Assembly: GCF_010550695.1 (NCBI RefSeq)
Contig: NZ_JAAGOB010000008.1
Location: forward strand, 124,001 to 188,000
Direction of reading: 5' to 3'
Length of the DNA stretch: 64,000 nt
Source: Phytoactinopolyspora alkaliphila
GTDB lineage: Bacteria; Actinomycetota; Actinomycetes; Jiangellales; Jiangellaceae
Below the pieces are notes generated by a model. The model worked only from the letters and a program-made list of their open reading frames with translations. It was not told where the DNA came from and ran no database searches. Below, in pieces: positions 62,101 through 64,000 of the stretch (position 1 is its first letter; each line of letters starts with the position of its first letter). The position numbers were made by a program, and so were the translations under genes.

Positions 62101-62933
62101 GGTACCTCGACGTTCCTGACGACGACGCGGTGGACGTCTACGAACTCTCGATCTCGAAGATCCAGGTACCACACACAAAGGACCGTTTCGCCAAAGCTAC
62201 GGTTCAGCTCTGCGAAGACTCCGACCGCTACCTGAGAGCCGTGGCGGCGGGCGGCCTTGCCGCGGAGCCGGACTTCACGTTGACGGACGTGACTCAGGAA
62301 GAGATGTCGAGGCACTACAAGAACAGGTTCGCCCGAAAGGAAAGCCCCGGCCGCCGAGTGTACGACCAGATCAAGATCCGGGCTCGAGGCATGTGTCCGC
62401 TCTGCGGCCCGCGGACCGTGGGCACGCTCGACCACTACTGGCCCAAGAGCCCGCATACCAGCCTGGCTGTCCATCCCGCTAACCTCGTTCCCTGTTGCTG
62501 GGAGTGCAACAACAGGAAAGCTGACTTTCAGCCCTCGGACCGTGCTGGAGAACTGCTCCACCCGTATTTCGATAACCTCGGCAACGACCTTTGGCTCGAA
62601 TGCGAGATCATAGACGTCAGCGGAAGTCCCGCATTCCTTTTCGCGCCCACGCGTCCTGCCTCATGGTCCGACGAGACCTTCTGGCGCGTGTGCCATCACT
62701 TCGAGTTCTTCGACCTGGGAGAGCTCTACGCCTCGCAGGCCGCCAACGAGTTCGAGAGCATCCGACACGAGTTGGCCGAGGTTCTCACCGAGGACGACGC
62801 GGCCGGCGTGCGGAAGCACCTCGAGCGAGCCACCCGTTCGCGAACCAATAGCGAGCCGAACGGATGGCAGGCCGCCATGTATCGCGCGATGGCTGCTTCA
62901 ACCAAGTTTCACGCGGGTCCGTTTACGAAGTGA
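62097..62933 (+). CDS. Septu-like (PtuB-type) HNH endonuclease
   Basis: 278 residues from GTG 62097. The HNH core is complete: C100xxC103, D112-H113 (TLDHYWPKS), Asn129, and C134xxC137-N138 (CCWECNNRK), with the four Cys binding structural zinc. The C-terminal part (about 150-278) is helical and unassigned. Translation is coupled to the ATPase by GTGA. It would be the DNA-cutting effector of the pair. Confidence 0.82.
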   Translation: MRYLDVPDDDAVDVYELSISKIQVPHTKDRFAKATVQLCEDSDRYLRAVAAGGLAAEPDFTLTDVTQEEMSRHYKNRFARKESPGRRVYDQIKIRARGMCPLCGPRTVGTLDHYWPKSPHTSLAVHPANLVPCCWECNNRKADFQPSDRAGELLHPYFDNLGNDLWLECEIIDVSGSPAFLFAPTRPASWSDETFWRVCHHFEFFDLGELYASQAANEFESIRHELAEVLTEDDAAGVRKHLERATRSRTNSEPNGWQAAMYRAMAASTKFHAGPFTK

Positions 62934-63194
62934 CGTTCGCGGGCACCCGAGCCTGCGCCCTCTGGTTCGCGTAGCCACGAGACGGAAACCAGTCCGAGCA
63001 GACCGCAAGCGAGGCGTAGAACCGAGCCTCCCCCAGATTCGTCACGCCAACGCCGCAAGGGTTGATCATCTTCAGGGCCCATACCGGTTCTTCACAGTTA
63101 AGGGGGTAGGGAGGGCTGGCGCGTCGTTGCCGGGTAGGCGTCGAGGTCTTCCGACGATGAGAGTTCTCACACAGCCCATCTGGAAAACCTCGAC
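62934..63194. other. Flank and left end of ISL3-type remnant
   Basis: No supported gene. GGTTCTTCACAGTTAAGGGG near 63086-63105 resembles the terminal repeat of ISL3-family elements as I remember them, and marks the likely left end of the remnant that follows. Confidence 0.4.
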
Positions 63195-63838
63195 GTGCCT
63201 GACGCTACCTTCACACGCCCTGACTTGACCATGTTCTCCATCCCGACGAACTCGGCCTTGAAGCCGTCGGGCAGCGACTCGAACCCGACCGCCCCGTGTT
63301 GGCCTGCCGGTTGTCGAGTCTGACGAGTGGTGCCGCCGCTGCGGCTGCGAAGGCATGCTGCGTGACACCGTGGTCCGTCGGTTGGCGCACGAGCCGCTGG
63401 GGTGGCGCCCGACGACGCTGGAGGTGGCCGTGCGTCGCTATCGATGTGCTGGCTGCGGGCATGTGTGGCGCCAGGACACCACCAAACCAAGGGAGCAGAG
63501 CCGCGGGCGAAGCTGTCACGCCGGGGTCTGCGTTGGACACTCGAGGCGATCGTGGTCCAGCACCTCACCGTCGCCCGTGCCGCTGAAGAGTTTGGGTCGC
63601 CTGGAACAGGCGCCAACGACGCCGTCCTCGCCGGGGGCCAGCGGGTCCTGATCAACGATCCCACCCGGTTCGACGGCGTCAAGGTCGTCGGTGTCGACGA
63701 ACATGTGTGGCGTAACCCCGACGCGGCGACAAGTACGTCACCGTGTCCTCGATCTGACCGGCATCCGTGAGGGCACCGGCCCCGCGCGGCTGCTGGACAT
63801 TCGATCATTCCTCAAACAAAAACTACCGGCAAGGTAAG
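63195..63838 (+). pseudogene. Decayed ISL3-family transposase
   Basis: Fragments of an ISL3 transposase lie in changing frames. A start resembling VPDATFTRPDLT is followed by a zinc-ribbon part (DEWCRRCGCEG, YRCAGCGHVWRQDTTKP). After a shift near 63490 comes KLSRRGLRWTLEAIVVQHLTVARAAEEFG and FDGVKVVGVDEHVWR, which holds the first catalytic Asp. After another shift comes VLDLTGIREGTGPARLLD, and then the rest is missing. At least three frame changes and a deletion show it is dead. Confidence 0.72.
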
Positions 63839-64000
63839 ACACATGACCAGCTTTCCAAAGCCGGACACGCCGACCGTGTGCGCAGAACGCCTACTCCCTG
63901 CCGAGCGACAGGGAACCCAGGCGAACTCGCGTGCCTGGGCGTCGGCGCGCAGGGAAGGGCAGCCATCTTGCACCTCATCCATCAGTTGATCACCGAGCTA
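63839..64000. other. Window end
   Basis: No feature can be supported in the last 162 bases. Confidence 0.3.

Larger units (their letters stand above)
38657..64000. mobile_element. Integrated genomic island starting at the tRNA 3' end (right end not in window)
   Basis: From the tRNA onward the content changes to integrase, two excisionase-like HTH genes, restriction and candidate defence genes, conjugation-type surface proteins, IS elements and many small unknowns. Stretches such as 55.7-58.4 kb are visibly less GC-rich than the first 38 kb. A second copy of the tRNA 3' end was not found by eye, so the element may be decayed or run on past 64000. Confidence 0.6.

Overview
The window is from a high-GC actinobacterium, probably a soil or plant-associated mycelial type. 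The signs are strong third-position GC bias, dense ATGA/GTGA-overlapping operons, Gly-Ala-rich lipoprotein signals, a LacI/ABC/glycoside-hydrolase style of sugar use, and actinomycete-type integrase and small HTH genes after a tRNA. The genus cannot be fixed from the sequence alone.

Region 1 (1-18.5 kb) is a glycan-use locus with two binding-protein-dependent sugar ABC importers. The first has its binding protein, a Gfo/Idh/MocA oxidoreductase and a heparinase II/III-like lyase on the minus strand; its two permeases and a Tat-exported protein of unknown activity are on the plus strand. The second has a LacI regulator, binding protein, two permeases and a GH127 beta-L-arabinofuranosidase with its zinc/cysteine active site intact. 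Between them lies a large secreted LamG/clan-A hydrolase/CBM protein behind a perfect 24-bp LacI-type palindrome; a related half-degenerate site precedes lacI itself. No importer ATPase is encoded here, so a shared MsiK-like ATPase elsewhere is likely.

Region 2 (18.6-28.2 kb) is a cell-wall recycling locus: a divergent RpiR/MurR-type regulator, a Dpp/Opp-type importer (binding protein, two permeases, fused double ATPase), MurQ etherase, AnmK kinase and an MFS transporter.

Region 3 (28.2-38.3 kb) is the most novel-looking part. A TetR regulator, two PlsC acyltransferases, an alkyl-DHAP-synthase-like FAD enzyme, a fatty acyl reductase fused to a HAD phosphatase, an SDR, an MFS protein and two paralogous ferritin-like di-iron proteins (one with a full ligand set, one with three of six ligands replaced) are organised around three near-identical operator sites. 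Together they read as a dedicated ether-lipid pathway (acyl-CoA to fatty alcohol to alkyl-DHAP to alkyl-glycerol-phosphate to acylated ether lipid) with a di-iron step that could desaturate or oxidise the chain or ether.

Region 4 (38.6-64 kb) is an accessory island that starts at the 3' end of a CAT-anticodon tRNA with a tyrosine integrase. It carries a fused GmrSD-like DUF262/DUF1524/RAMA nuclease, an EEP-family enzyme, small HTH and hypothetical genes, remains of a conjugation module (membrane proteins and an SLT/M23 cell-wall hydrolase), a two-gene AAA+ ATPase/unknown-protein cassette, a frameshifted IS110-type transposase, a Septu-like ATPase/HNH pair and a decayed ISL3-type transposase. 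The second half of this region is visibly less GC-rich. No right attachment site, TraB/FtsK, VirB4 or replication gene is visible, so the element is either decayed or continues beyond the window.
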